Below are positions 44,096-55,653 of a stretch of 64,000 nucleotides of DNA, in pieces. The notes below the pieces were generated by a model that saw only the letters and a list, made by a program, of their open reading frames with translations, was not told the origin of the DNA and searched no databases. The translations under genes were made by a program, and so were the position numbers. The stretch is from Rhizophagus irregularis (lineage: Eukaryota; Glomeromycota; Glomeromycetes; Glomerales; Glomeraceae), in NCBI RefSeq assembly GCF_026210795.1, contig NC_089440.1, positions 3,658,001-3,722,000 on the forward strand. Direction: 5' to 3'. Position 1 is the stretch's first letter. Every line of letters starts with the position of its first letter.

Positions 44096-45276
44096 TAATG
44101 ATATCCCGATCCTCTAACCCATATATGTGATTAGTTTTCATCAAAGATCTTGATTGCTCTGCCTGATCATAAGGTTGTCCCCTTCTTCTCAAATGACTAT
44201 GGTATAGTTTTTTGCGAGCGAGTTGTCGGGACTGTGGCGAAGCTGTTTTCGAATGACGTACCTCTGATAAATTTCTTCGCTCGTGTGCCCACATGCAAAT
44301 AACGCCCCCTAAATATCATTAATTTACGCAGAACTAGTGGTTTGCCGGTCTCGAGTAAGGAACTCATCTTTTTTCAGAAATATATTAAACCATAACACTC
44401 CGGGCTTTCCAGGATCTCGTAACTGACCAGAAGAAATTGCTTCCTGAATCCACGTAAGCAATTGACTAGCCCGCTCCTCGTTCTTTTCTAGTGATCTAAA
44501 TACTCGAGGAATGTCTTGTTGTCCCTGGTTTTTTGCATATCCAGTTACACCTCCATTAGAGGCTGAAGAGCGGGATATACGCAAGGTTTTTATTTCAGCA
44601 GGACGGATGCAGAGCATTATCGTTACATCAGCAAGCATTGTGCTGTGGCTTTGGATACATCATACATATCCAATCTCTCCTTAACTGATTCTAACGAGAA
44701 GTGGTCCGGATAATCGATCCCTTCATCTTCACATTGTTTACTACGCTCCTTTTGGATTTTATTAGCTGAGCGGGTTATGTCTGGAATCAATGTAGCCGAG
44801 ATAATTTTTTCTGAGGCTTTGAGGTTTCGCAATTCTCTTCGAAGCCTAGAGATTCGTGATAAACCAGCGCTAGCATTGGAGGCAGATTCGGAGCTAAGGC
44901 TTTTGCTATAAATTTTACTTCGCTTCACCAAGATTATCCCGAATGATACGCTGGGCCAAATCTCTAATAGTCTCTTTCGGTAAAATTTGACATGTATTCA
45001 CTGTGTCCGGTTCTGCTTCTTGGGTGATATCGGGAGTATCAGGAACATTGGACGGCAAGGCTCCTTTTTTCCGACCAGCTGTTAGCTTAGGAATTAATGC
45101 AAATACCTGTTCTTTGCTAAAGTTATATCCTTTTGGAGACGTCGTCGTGCCTGATCCCTCTTAACTTTATCCGTCAAAAGGATATCCAATGCCGGAGCGT
45201 GGTTACTAAGCTCTTCGATACTCATCTCGGTATTGAGCTCGTTTTCTGTTACATATCTAGTAGCGATGCCAGCCAT
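43986..45276 (-). pseudogene. Tyrosine recombinase, broken fossil
   Basis: The start MAGIATRYVTENELNTE is followed by a helical basic region (LTDKVKRDQARRRLQKD). The catalytic half shows a first box VTIMLCIRPAEIKTLRIS (arginine in RPAE), a middle segment with GVTGYAKNQGQQDIPR and GKPGVLWFN, and a later EVRHSKTASPQSRQLAR. That last segment fits an H/R-type box followed by a helix. This is the layout of phage-integrase-type recombinases found in some fungal mobile elements. The gene is broken about four times. The element would then have had two unrelated recombination enzymes. Confidence 0.6.
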
Positions 45277-45464
45277 GTTATTATTTGGTAATATGTAGGG
45301 TAGGATATTTGGTTATACCTAGGTTGTTTGGTATATACTATGCGGAGAAAGTTCAATTGGAAAAAATAAATAATTGTTCTTCGTGTTACTTCGAAAAAAC
45401 ATAAGATATACTTTAACCAAGAAAATCGATCCACTATCGAGAGGGCTGGCTTTTTATTCGCTCT

Positions 45465-46056
45465 TTACCAAAGCATACCATTCTCTTGGAGTGTGCTTAC
45501 CGTTTTTTTCCATTCCTCATCAGTATCAAGCCAGGAGGATGTGATCCCATCTTCCTCGAGAGAACGGCGGATTATTTCTTCTCCTATTAATCTTTCCCGT
45601 ACTTTCATGTCCATATATTCTTTGGGATCTTCTTTGGTCTCTATAGCCCAACCACATATTCGTGAATCAGTTTCCATCCTATCACGGAATGTAATGGAAT
45701 CGAGTCGGTCTTTTCGGTGATGGTCACGAAGGCATCTGGATTCTCCCCGAGTTCGACTGCCCTTTTTCGAGACGCTCATCTCGCTGAGCTCTGGCCAGAA
45801 GTATGGCAGACGATACTTCATTGATAGGCTTAGAAGAATCGGTTGGGGTCTCTTTAGGAGGCAAATTCACTACTTCATTGATAGGCTCGATAGATTCGGA
45901 AAGCTTGCTAGTCTCAGATGTTCCAGATGTTGAGGCGACTGGAGCACGTGTATTTTCTGCCACATAGTCGAAAAGGGCTTGGGTCAAATCGTCCTGTTTA
46001 TCTGCTTTCTTATTTTTACTGATATTAGGTAAAGGCGTATTCTTTCTATCGAGCAT
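45465..46056 (-). pseudogene. Low-complexity charged protein, broken
   Basis: The first part starts MLDRKNTPLPNISKNKKADK and contains a duplicated Ser/Pro segment with PINEV twice. The later part is charged (CLRDHHRKDRLDSITFRD, VRERLIGEEIIRRSLEEDG). It appears broken about once. No family is recognised; it lies just downstream of the primase-helicase region on the same strand. Confidence 0.4.
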
Positions 46057-46127
46057 GCGCTCTTGGTTGAGGTGGGATTATTTTTGGAGGAATAATTTCT
46101 GGCATATTGAATATGGGTATGTCTGCC

Positions 46128-48605
46128 TCATTTTCGGTTTTCGGGCAAGTCGTCTTGAGGTATATCGGAAAATTCTTCCATATCACCTAGGCCAGATTCA
46201 CGGAGCTTAGCTATGATCTTGGAGCGGTCGAGTATATATTGCCATTCTCTTTTCCCACCACCTGTCCGCACTTGTTTGCTTTCAATACCAATTTCAGAAA
46301 ACTTTTTTCCAGCAACTTTACTAGTCAATAGTTTTTCACCATTCTCTTGCACACATTCAAGATACTTTTGATATAATGATGTACGACTTTGCGTAGATGT
46401 CCAGCCTCAGCCCTAGATGTAATATAGTCAATTATAAATCGAATGGGACTAGAAAGCTGATCACGCATTGTATCTACTTTCATTTTTGTAGAAGGAATTT
46501 TTCCTGGACTCCAATTTGATAAATCACGGCTAAGGAGAGTATATACGACTACTCCTATGCATCATACGGTCTAGAATATCCCTACCTGGTCGAAATATGG
46601 TATATTACCTCTACAGCATGCAGAGACATCAAAACAGACTATACGAGAATCACCTATATCTATTTTGAGCGGAGCATCCTGATTGCTTGTAACCATATAC
46701 CCAGCATAATCATTTATTCGTATAGTTTCAAGACCCTTACGCTCTATAGCTACCATTCGTTCTGTTATGAGTGATTTGAGATGCCCGTTAAATCTATGCC
46801 ATTCCCCACTAGACATTCCAGTCTCATTCATAACAATAAGCTTTCGAGCTTGAATGGCACTATTAAAACGCCCGAGAATTTTTTCCAAATCTGAAGTTGC
46901 AAAATGGAGGTGTGACCCCCAAGACTTTATCACCAATAAAGTCAGTAATAATATTTTTCCCGCACTGTTGTAATGTAGATTTTAGTACCAAGATTGTCCG
47001 GGGGAGCTTCATCTCTGGTTTCTGTACTAAATACGCCCACCAGTTCCAGATATATTCGTCAAGTCTTTCATCCCCACTACAGATTACGTTCTTTACATGC
47101 CAGAGAATCGGATTCATGATTTCTTTATTGATTTCTGACGCTGGCTTAGCCAAAAATCCTATGAAAAGATTAAAGAACTTTGTATCGTGAGCTAGAGTGT
47201 TTAGCGAATATGGAAGAAAATTAATATTGCGGTAAAGGATTAGACCTTTGGTAACCGCCTGATCTATTAAATTAATTAACTTCACTCCCTCCCCACCTAG
47301 CTCAATCAAGTTAACTTCATACTTGGCAAGATCTAGTTTTGGTGCCATATCAAAATAAAGACCACCATTCGTATCCTCTATTTTGAGCACCCATAATCTT
47401 GATGTTGTTTGAATACAGGCGACTGTTGCCTGAATTGCGTCATAAATCTCATTACGAGAAAATTTCCGTCCAGATACACACATATCTATTAGATCGCCCC
47501 ATACGAAACGGTCATTTGCCTGGCAGAAATTCTGGGTCGGATCTAATTTTATAGGGTTTGGAAGCTTTTTCTCTTTATCTAAAGCTGTTTCGCTAATAGT
47601 AAGTTTTAATGAAGGATTTCTCGTCCCAGGCTGTTTATCTTGATTGGCACGGTAACAGAAAAAGCTATAAGATCTTTTATTTCGTCTGATATATGCATTA
47701 TCACTGGTATGTTCCCGATCACATAATGGGCAGTGTGATGGAGAGATGCGTGATAGTGGAAACTTGTCAGGAAAATTATCGGATGGATATGAGAGATTAT
47801 ACCCTTCGATGCTAGCTTCTTGAAGTAATGTCTCTACTAGTTCGAATTCAGCATCAGTGGTGACATTATTTATGCTAGGACATCCCTCCATTTCTGCTTT
47901 CGGAATATCTAAAAGAGAACTTTTAACGACTTCTGATTCATCATTAGGCGGGCGAATCATGAAGTCAAAGAGAGTTCCATCTTTTGGATGAACTGGTTTT
48001 TTTACACGAACATGTTCTCCAGTCTTTTCGTCAAACTTGGAGGATCCAAGCATCCGTAAGGAGAAAGACCTTTTATTTGCGATATTATCAATAATACTAT
48101 TTCCTTGTAGAGCTGTCGGAAGTTTCTTACGAACAAGCTCAGTAAAAACTGCAACCCGAGCAATATTTGGAAGTCTCATACCAAAAGTCGAGATATGGAG
48201 GGACATTTTTTTTGCATCACTACTGCTGGCAATTGTTAAAGTTTTATAATCCCACTTCGAATATTTCCAAACATGTTTTTCTAAAACCAAAGAACAAGCG
48301 AATCTAAGATCTCTTTACGTTGCTAAATTTTGCCAGCCAATAGTATCAAGCACTTCTTGCTGGTAAATCGAAATCTAACGATAGGCCGGAGTGGTTCATC
48401 CCCATCAATGAATTCGTGTAAGGAATGGCCTTCACGTTCGAGAGAATGGCTTATCTCATCCTCATTATCTGCACCGAGGAAATGCCTTGGCCTAACACTA
48501 TCGTCACGAATTTTATATAGGCATTGACCTATATCAGAGGCTTTAAACCCACAATAGAACGGGGCGGGCGCGTCGAGGAACTCTGAAAGCTCGGATTGGG
48601 TCATG
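46128..48605 (-). pseudogene. Primase fused to superfamily 3 helicase (D5-like), broken
   Basis: The start MTQSELSEFLDAPAPFYC leads to HEFIDGDEPLRPIVRFRF, a typical acidic box of archaeo-eukaryotic primases. A zinc module (SHCPLCDREHTSDNAYIRR) follows near 47.7 kb. The helicase shows a Walker A region with QQCGKNIITDFIGD near 46.97 kb, a Walker B region with KLIVMNETG, and the superfamily 3 motif MVTSNQDAPLKIDIGDSRI. Such proteins start and unwind DNA in large DNA viruses and some plasmids and are unusual in Polintons. The gene is broken about three times. It points inward from the right arm, and its first codons lie in the repeat. Confidence 0.75.
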
Positions 48606-48609
48606 GTAT

Positions 48610-48730
48610 TATATAACAAATATACAGTTCGAGAGAAAGTATATACTCCGGGAGAAAAAAGTTCAAAATGAAAATTAATTCCGAAATATATAAATCGATA
48701 CATAATCGAACTATTCATAGTTATCAAAAA
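48610..48730. promoter_or_regulatory. Shared divergent control region in the terminal repeat
   Basis: This AT-rich strip lies between the primase start and the divergent zinc-protein start, and its mirror copy (about 14160-14285) precedes the polymerase. The two inward replication genes therefore appear to share one promoter sequence. No transcription data are available. Confidence 0.45.
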
Positions 48731-49011
48731 TGACATTTTATCGATGTCCATATATTCTCAGGACCGGAGAAGTTTGTAATCGGGGGTGCTTCCATCCAAA
48801 AGGGTGCCAAATACATCGGAATTCTCCCTCATATATACCTTGCATTGAATGTGGTAAACGAACTTATTCTGGATATGGGTTTTGCGATCTACATGCTAGA
48901 AAGCACCGTAAAAAGGAACAGTACCATCGGAAAAAGCAGGCTAAGATAGCTTCGGCGGAGATATTGGTAGGTAATTTAGAGGTAAACAAAAATAATACAG
49001 TTTGTCACTAG
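48730..49011 (+). CDS. Small two-zinc-site protein in the terminal repeat
   Basis: The 93-residue product has CPYILRTGEVCNRGC, GCQIH, CIECGKRTYSGYGFC and DLHARKHRKKEQYHRKKQ: two four-ligand zinc sites and a strongly basic helix. This copy looks whole. It starts about 20 bases from, and divergent to, the longest possible leader of the primase frame, and it points toward the tip. Because the gene lies in both arms, it would be carried by each end. A relative is at 38060-38287. A DNA-binding role at the termini is an attractive inference. Confidence 0.6.
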   Translation: MTFYRCPYILRTGEVCNRGCFHPKGCQIHRNSPSYIPCIECGKRTYSGYGFCDLHARKHRKKEQYHRKKQAKIASAEILVGNLEVNKNNTVCH

Positions 49012-50477
49012 AAAAAAGATGTCACTGTCACTGAGAAAATCTTGGTAACGCCTCGGTGACGCTTTTGGTGACAAAATTTATAGCTATTTCAGATTTTTAG
49101 AGCTCTCGGACGGTTTCTGATGCCCATGTCACTAAGAGCACTAAGAAAAGTCCGAGTTCCTTAACTTTTTTTCATTTTTTTAGCATATATGTATCACGCA
49201 TATGTCATATATGTATCATACTATATCGCATATAAGCCATAGGATAGCATAGAAAAATTTCGATTTTTTTACTAGAACTTTACTTTTTCTTAGTGACTCT
49301 TAGTGACATAGTGACAGATACAAAGGAAGATAATCGAGCGTCCCCAAACTTTGAAAAAGCATACAAGGGGTGTCACTAAGAGCGTCACTAAGAGCGTCAC
49401 TAACAAATTTTCATAGTGACAACAAGAAAAAATCCGTCCTATTTTGCATCCTAATATGCCTGAAAACATACTGGAAATACAATATGAATGCGCTTCGGGC
49501 CGGCCATGATAATACATAATGCACCTCCAACCACAGACACGAAATCGGCATACATATACTGGCGCAATAGTTATATGACTTCTTAGCAAACAAATGGGCC
49601 GGCCAAGCTAATACAAATTGCACGCCCAATAGAATATCCAAAATTGATATTGAAGTTAGACAAATTTTATTATTATTTTTGGCACAATAGATTTTTGTTT
49701 AATTTTGATAACGTAATATTCCATAAATTCGGCCACAACTTTACTTTTACTAGGGACACTAGGGGACACTAGGGACACTAGGGACGCTCAAAAAAATAGC
49801 ATACACATTGCCTCGACCTGCATTAAACATGATCGGACTCTAAGTGCCGGCCGAAATTAATCACAGATCTACTGCGCCATCCGACGTGATATTTTTTTTT
49901 ACCATATTTTGGGATCTGGAAAGGCAACCAAATAGACGCAAATTCTTAATATAGAACTAGCATCCAAACCGGCTGGCCCAGTACTGGCAACCAAGAAGGA
50001 TAGCATGGCACTACATACGCCGGTAATCAAAAGGCAAATTTAAAATGGAAAACAAATCACCACCTACTTAAGAACCGATCAACCGTGAAGCCTCACCAGA
50101 ATAAATTATACGAGAAAGCATTTATTAACACACAGCTCATAATAAAAAAAGGTATATTTAGATTATTTAGGCATAGTCGTATTTAGGTTATTTAATCACA
50201 TGATCACAAATAATTAACGGAAAAAGGCTAAAGAAAAGCGAATTCAAAGGAAGGAATATAGTAAGAAAAAATAACTAGGTGCATACTTAAAATTAACAAA
50301 CAGGTTATTTAGTTAGATTATTTAATCATATTTAGGTTGTTAACTTTAGATTATTTAGATATATTTAATTTATTTAGTTATATTTAGATTATTTAGTTAT
50401 ATTTAGATTATTTATAATTACATACTTAGATTATTTAGTTATAGTTAGATTATTTTATTACTAAATAACCTAGTCTA

Positions 50478-50527
50478 AGCCGTTTATGACTAAATAATAT
50501 AATTATATTATTTAGTCATAAACGGCT
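50478..50527. repeat. Perfect 50-bp palindrome at the right tip
   Basis: It is identical to the left-tip palindrome: 25-base halves with no mismatch, starting AGCCG and ending CGGCT. Confidence 0.9.
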
Positions 50528-50703
50528 TTTCTTATTGTTAAAGGAATTTTCTCATGATCAAATGAATGTGATAATTTGGGCCAGCATTGAAATATCATAA
50601 TTTCGGCCTGAATTATAAAAATTTTTGACCAATAAGATAGGGCACATGTGATTCAATTTGTTTCAAATTTAGGTGATCATATAAAAATCGGTTAGTTTTA
50701 AAT

Positions 50704-52200
50704 AGTGCTCCAAAAAAAATCCGATCTGATCTGGATCCGCAGATTTGATCTGAGTCAGATCTGGTTCAGTTTTCAAAATTCTGATCCGTAGATCAGATTA
50801 GATTTAAAAAAAATCTGATCCGATTAATTTCAGATCGGATCAGATCATAACACAAGAAAATCTGATCCGATTTGAACAGATTCAGATCAGATTTTTTTTT
50901 AAATAAAAAAAAAATTTTTTTTTTTAAAAAAACTTTTTCTGGACGGAAAGGACGAAGCTGGACGACCAAGATTTAAAAGAACGAACTAGGTAAGTTCATT
51001 TCTTTTTTTTTGTTTTTTTTACTTGAGGGAACGTAATTAACGGTTTCCTTCTTTTTTAGTAGGAAGCCTGGACGAACGAAGCCTAACGACACGACCAGGA
51101 TTTAAAAAAAATGAACGAACTATGGTAAGTTCGTTCCTTTTTTTTATTTTTTATTTTTTATTTAAGGGAACATAATTAACATTTCTTTTCTTTTTTTTTA
51201 GGAAACCTGGACGTGAGACGAAGGAACGACCAGGATTTAAGAGAACGAACTATGGTAAGTTCGTTTCTTTTATTTTATTTTATTTTATTTTTTACTTAAG
51301 GGAACGTAATTAACGTTCCCTTTCTTTTTTTTAGGAAACCTGGACGTGAGACGAAGCTGAACAACCAGAATTCAAAAAAAAGAACGAACTATGGTAAGTT
51401 CGTTTCTTTTTTTTGTTTTTTTTTTATTTTTACTTAAGGGAACGTAATTAACGTTCCCTTTCTTTTTTTAGAAAACCTGGACGTGAGACAAAGCTGAACG
51501 ACCAGGATTCAAAAAAAGAACGAACTACGGTAAGTTTATTTTTTTTTTATTTTATTTTTTTATTTTTACTTAAGGAAACGTACTAATTAACGTTCCCTTT
51601 CTTTTTTTATAGGAAACTTGGACGTGAGACGAAGCTGAACGACCAGGATTCAAAAAAGAACGAACTATGGTAAGTTCATTTTTTTTTTGTTTTTTTTTGT
51701 TTTTACTTAAGGGAACGTAATTAACGTTCCCTTTCTTTTTTTTAGAAACCTGGACGTGAGACGAAGCTGAATGACCAGGATTCAAAAAAAAGAACGAACT
51801 ATAGTAAGTTCGTTTTTTTTTTGTTTTGTTTTATTTTTACTTAAGAGAACGTAATTAACGTTCCCTTTCTTTTTTTTTAGGAAACCTGGACGTGAGACGA
51901 AGCTGAACGACCAGGATTCAAAAAAAAAATGAACTATGGTAAGTTCATTTCTTTTTTTTGTTTTTTTTTCTTTTTACTTGAGGAACGTAATTAACGTTCC
52001 CTTCCTTTTTTTAGGACAAGGACCAGATCCGAACCAGATTCGGATCAGATTCAAATCAGATTCAAATAGATCCGAACCAGATTCGGATCAAATTGAACCA
52101 GATCTGATCGGATTCAGATCAGATCAGATCTATTAAAATAAAAATCAGATCGGATCAGATTTAAGCTGAATCCGGTCTGAACTGATCTGTTAGGAGCACT
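50704..52200. mobile_element. Non-autonomous MULE-like element with GATC-rich ends
   Basis: The termini are AGTGCTCC and GGAGCACT. The flanks are AGTTTTAAAT (50694-50703) and AGTTTGAAAT (52201-52210), a 10-bp target duplication with one mismatch, a length typical of Mutator-like elements. About 190 bases inside each end are packed with GATCTGATC/GATCCGA words in inverted arrangement. The centre is a minisatellite. No coding frame exists. Confidence 0.7.
50935..52015 (+). repeat. Minisatellite of ~135-bp intron-like units, about 8 copies
   Basis: Each unit has a 55-60-base part (CCTGGACGTGAGACGAAGC, then GACCAGGATT and GAACGAACTATG), a donor-like GTAAGTTCG, a T-rich stretch with the stem-loop GGGAACGTAATTAACGTTCC, and an acceptor-like (T)nAG before the next CCTGGACG. 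Outer copies are more diverged than inner ones. Confidence 0.8.
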
Positions 52201-52210
52201 AGTTTGAAAT

Positions 52211-53578
52211 GCCTATAACTTTTTATACAGATCTTTTTTCAAAAATCTGACCGGTAATTTGATAGTACTTGTCTTGAAGAATAAAACTACCAGTTTATTT
52301 TCTTTAAAATTTATTTTTTAAAATTTTATAAGATTTTTTAATACTACAATTTTATTGTTGAGTATAGTTTCTTTTTGCTGCATATATAGATAAATTACAT
52401 CTAAAAAAGGAAATATTACATCCTACTGGGTGAATATAACTTATGATAATTTATTTATATGGTATATAAACTTAATATTAATAAAGTATATATAAATTAT
52501 TAAAAAAAAAAAGGAAATATTACATTAAGTTATTATGATTTTTTTTCTTTTTAAATTAATTAACCAATAGGATTGCTGGTAAAATTACTAGTAAATTTAA
52601 AATTTTTCTTGAAGATCTCTATTAAAAGTAAATAGGGTCCTTATAGAGCAAAAATATATACTATAAAAAAAAATTTTATTATGGAAAGCTTATAAAAAAA
52701 AAGTTGAGAAGATTAAGAATACTCAAAAAGGAGTTAGTAATTAATTAGCAAAAAATCAAGTATATAATGATACAATAGATATTTTTAAGGTATATTTAGT
52801 GTATATTTGTTAAGAATATATTATATAAAAAAATTCAAAAAGTTGTAAAGAAATTAAATATATTTTATATAATGTAAATATTATTTTGAAACTCATTATT
52901 CCATAAATTTGAATAATTAAAGAGCATTTTGGTTATAACTTTTATGTGAAAATAGTAAACTATTTTTATTTGACATAATATTTAATTAATCATTTTTTTA
53001 AATTATTTTTTTTTATTCTAAACCACAAATAATTATGTATAATATAATCAAAAGGTATTTATTTTGTTATTTATATAATTTATATTTTAAAGTTCAAACA
53101 AATATGTTAAGAAAGATCTTTTGTAAAAAAAATCAAAAAAATAAGATTGATTTATAATTTTTAATGAGACTATTTGCTTAATGCTGATATGGTAAAGAAC
53201 TAAAGTAAAAAAAAAATATATTAATTATATTAATTATTTACAAATTATAAAATAATTAACTTATTTAAAATTTTGTTATCAATATTTATAATGAAATTAA
53301 TCATTTTAACTTTGCAAAAAACAGAAAATTTATATTAATTATAGATATTTATAATTAATTAAATAATTAATTTATAATCTGTCTTAAAATCAGCGAAAAT
53401 TACTATATATATTAAAAAACTATTATTGTAGACCAAATTCTTAATGTTAAGTAATTTTCAAGTAAATTAATCAATTTTTTTTAAAATAAATATATTAGAA
53501 ATGGTTTAAACTTAAAAATATATTAAAATACTAATATCGTCTTGTATTTTTGTAAATAAGTAATTTAATATTATATAT
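52211..53578. other. AT-rich intergenic, no gene seen
   Basis: No reading frame, splice pattern or clear repeat was found on either strand. Confidence 0.4.
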
Positions 53579-53587
53579 ATTTGATCT

Positions 53588-54059
53588 ATGGATTAGAATC
53601 GATTATCATTATTAGAATCGATTTTAGAATCGATTAATTGTCGATTAATCATTAATTAAAATTATACTACTGCCGGTTACGTGACTATCAAAATTATTAA
53701 GATCAACATAAAAAATTTCCTTTTTGGGAATTTTGTATAACATAACTTGAATTTCATTGGATAACAAAATTTTCTTTTTTTGGATTTTTGTTAATGTTAC
53801 GTGACAATGACCTAACTTCTTATTAACAGACTACCCCAAAATGTCACGAAACGGCCAGCATTAAGAAATTAAGAAATTAACTATGTGACAAATAATGTGT
53901 GACAAATAGGCCAATACTTTTAGGGTATGTAAGGAAAATCTTTATTAACACTACTGCGCCACAATAAGTAAATTCGATTTTTATTTGATAATCGATTTAA
54001 AATCGATTCTTATCGATTTTTGATAAATTCGATTATTGTAAAATTGATTCCAATTCCTA
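53588..54059. repeat. MITE with AATCGATT-rich ends and 9-bp target duplication
   Basis: ATTTGATCT lies on both sides (53579-53587 and 54060-54068). The ends, GGATTAGAATCGATT on the left and GGAATTGGAATCAATT inverted on the right, continue into several AATCGATT/TCGATTA words. The middle has non-coding sequence with ACGTGAC boxes. The 9-bp duplication suggests a Mutator-like mobiliser. Confidence 0.6.
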
Positions 54060-54068
54060 ATTTGATCT

Positions 54069-54834
54069 TTAATGACTAAATCCAGCATTACTAAAGAAAA
54101 AAAATTTTAATATGTAAAATTTTTTGTTAAACTAATTTTATAGATTTTTTGCCTTATTTATCCAACTTTTCAGTTATAAATCTTCATATAATTTATAACT
54201 TTATACTTAGTTTTAATTCCAAATTTAATCCTAATTTATCATATTTATAAAATGCAATAACTTTCAATCCAGTGATTAAAAAAGAATGATCTATAGCTCT
54301 TTAGAATTCTCTTATTAAGATGCATTTAATGATAGTAATTATATATCTTTAATATTAAAGAATGGTGAAATATTTTTGCTATCTTTTGATGCTAGAATTA
54401 TGAAATTATCATCATTCGATACATCTTGATAAAGGGAATTTAAAGAGTTATAGATTATCTTTTACTAATTATTAGATGGAGAGTTATTATATTTTCATGA
54501 ATATGATAAATTAAAGTTAAATTTGAAGTTAAAACTGAGTACAAACCATCTGAAGATATAAAACTGAAAAGTTGGGTAAATAATAGCAAAAAACCTATAA
54601 AATTAAAGTTTAACAATAAATTTTACATAATACTATTAATTAAAATTTTATTTTTTTAACGATACTAGATTTCAGCCCTTAAAATCATATATAACATTAA
54701 AATTACTTAATTATGAAATATTAATATACTTCTAAGTTTAAAACATTTCTAACATGTTTATTTTAAAAAAAAATTTGATAAATTAAATTGGCTTGAAATT
54801 GCTTAATATTAAGAATTTGATCTATAATAATAGT
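54069..54834. other. AT-rich intergenic, no gene seen
   Basis: No gene-like pattern was found. Short inverted similarities between about 54180-54240 and 54500-54560 (AACTTTTCAGTTATAAATCT and its inverse-like partner) suggest another old fold-back element. Confidence 0.35.
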
Positions 54835-54842
54835 TTCCCAAT

Positions 54843-55086
54843 TAAGGTTGCTTGCCGAAACCTAGGAGTTTAGGCAAGATGGCGTTTTGCCAAAAAGCGA
54901 AATTCTGCCAAAACTATATTAAAGTTATATTAAAAAACTGGCAAAACTTTGGAGAATGGTGAAACTGCTGAAACTTATTATAAATGCCGAAACTGCCGAA
55001 ACTCTGCCGAAACTATAATAAATCTATAGTAAAATTTTGACGAAACTAATCGTAGGATTTTGAAGAGGTTTAGACAAGCAACCTTA
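54843..55086. repeat. MITE with 8-bp target duplication
   Basis: TTCCCAAT lies directly outside both ends (54835-54842 and 55087-55094). The ends share TAAGGTTGCTTG inverted, then AAACC. The interior repeats CCGAAACT and CCAAAACT words. It is 244 bp and non-coding. An 8-bp duplication fits hAT-type insertion. Confidence 0.7.
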
Positions 55087-55094
55087 TTCCCAAT

Positions 55095-55653
55095 ATATAT
55101 TAGTTGCTTTCACTGGTTTTGAGGCAGATTATGAATTAATGATTAAATTTTAAAATTGAAGGTTACTAATTATTTATAAAGTTTAAATTATTAAAAAAAA
55201 AAAAAATTTATTTATAAAGTTTATTTAAAAAAACTAATATATTTATTTTAGTAATAAAATCAATTAAATTTATAAAAATAATAAGAGGTCTTTTATAGTA
55301 TAAAAGATCTATATTGGTATATTAAAATATTAAAATGCTTTTTTTTAATAATTAGCTGTATTGAAAAGATTTTTATTTTTTTATATTAATTCAGTTTTAC
55401 ATTTTGGAGAAATTTTACAATAATTTGCATTAAGAAAAAATAATTTTATTTTAAAAAATTTTGTAAATATTTCATATTATAAAAACAAAAATTTAATAAT
55501 AAAATAAATTAGTTTGAAATTCTCGTATTTGACCAATTACAATGAAATAAATTCGTTTCATTGAGATGAACCTTATGAGTTATATTTTGATTAAATTGCA
55601 GGATAATAGCTTTTTTTATGATTGTTTATTAAAATTTAAAACAATATAAAATA
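55095..55653. other. AT-rich intergenic, no gene seen
   Basis: No gene or element was recognised. Confidence 0.35.

Larger units (their letters stand above)
12346..50527. mobile_element. Polinton/Maverick-like virus-like element, 38.2 kb
   Basis: The element is bounded by inverted repeats of about 1.97 kb and 5'-AG termini, with TTTCT directly outside both ends (12341-12345, 50528-50532; readable as a 6-bp TTTTCT if the last T is counted outside). It carries a family B polymerase, retroviral-type integrase and packaging-type ATPase, the hallmark set of Polintons. It adds a primase-helicase, a tyrosine recombinase, a Gag/retropepsin-like cluster and Crinkler-type genes. Base composition is clearly less AT-rich than the flanks. 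It is a fossil: several large genes are broken, in total perhaps 20 breaks, while a dozen other frames look whole. The two arms are very similar but not identical, so the insertion is fairly recent. No double jelly-roll capsid gene was recognised. Confidence 0.85.
48562..50527 (-). repeat. Right terminal inverted repeat of the element
   Basis: This is the inverted copy of 12346-14326, including the tip palindrome, the iterons, the TCCCTAGTG and GTGACGCTCTTA tandem units and the terminal zinc-protein gene. By eye the arms differ by scattered substitutions and a few short length changes, including one fewer base or unit in the tandem tracts. The inner end lies inside the primase start. Confidence 0.85.

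Noticed and set aside
49290-49641. Mirror-image frames in the right arm
   Set aside because: These are the arm copies of the same non-coding block as in the left arm.
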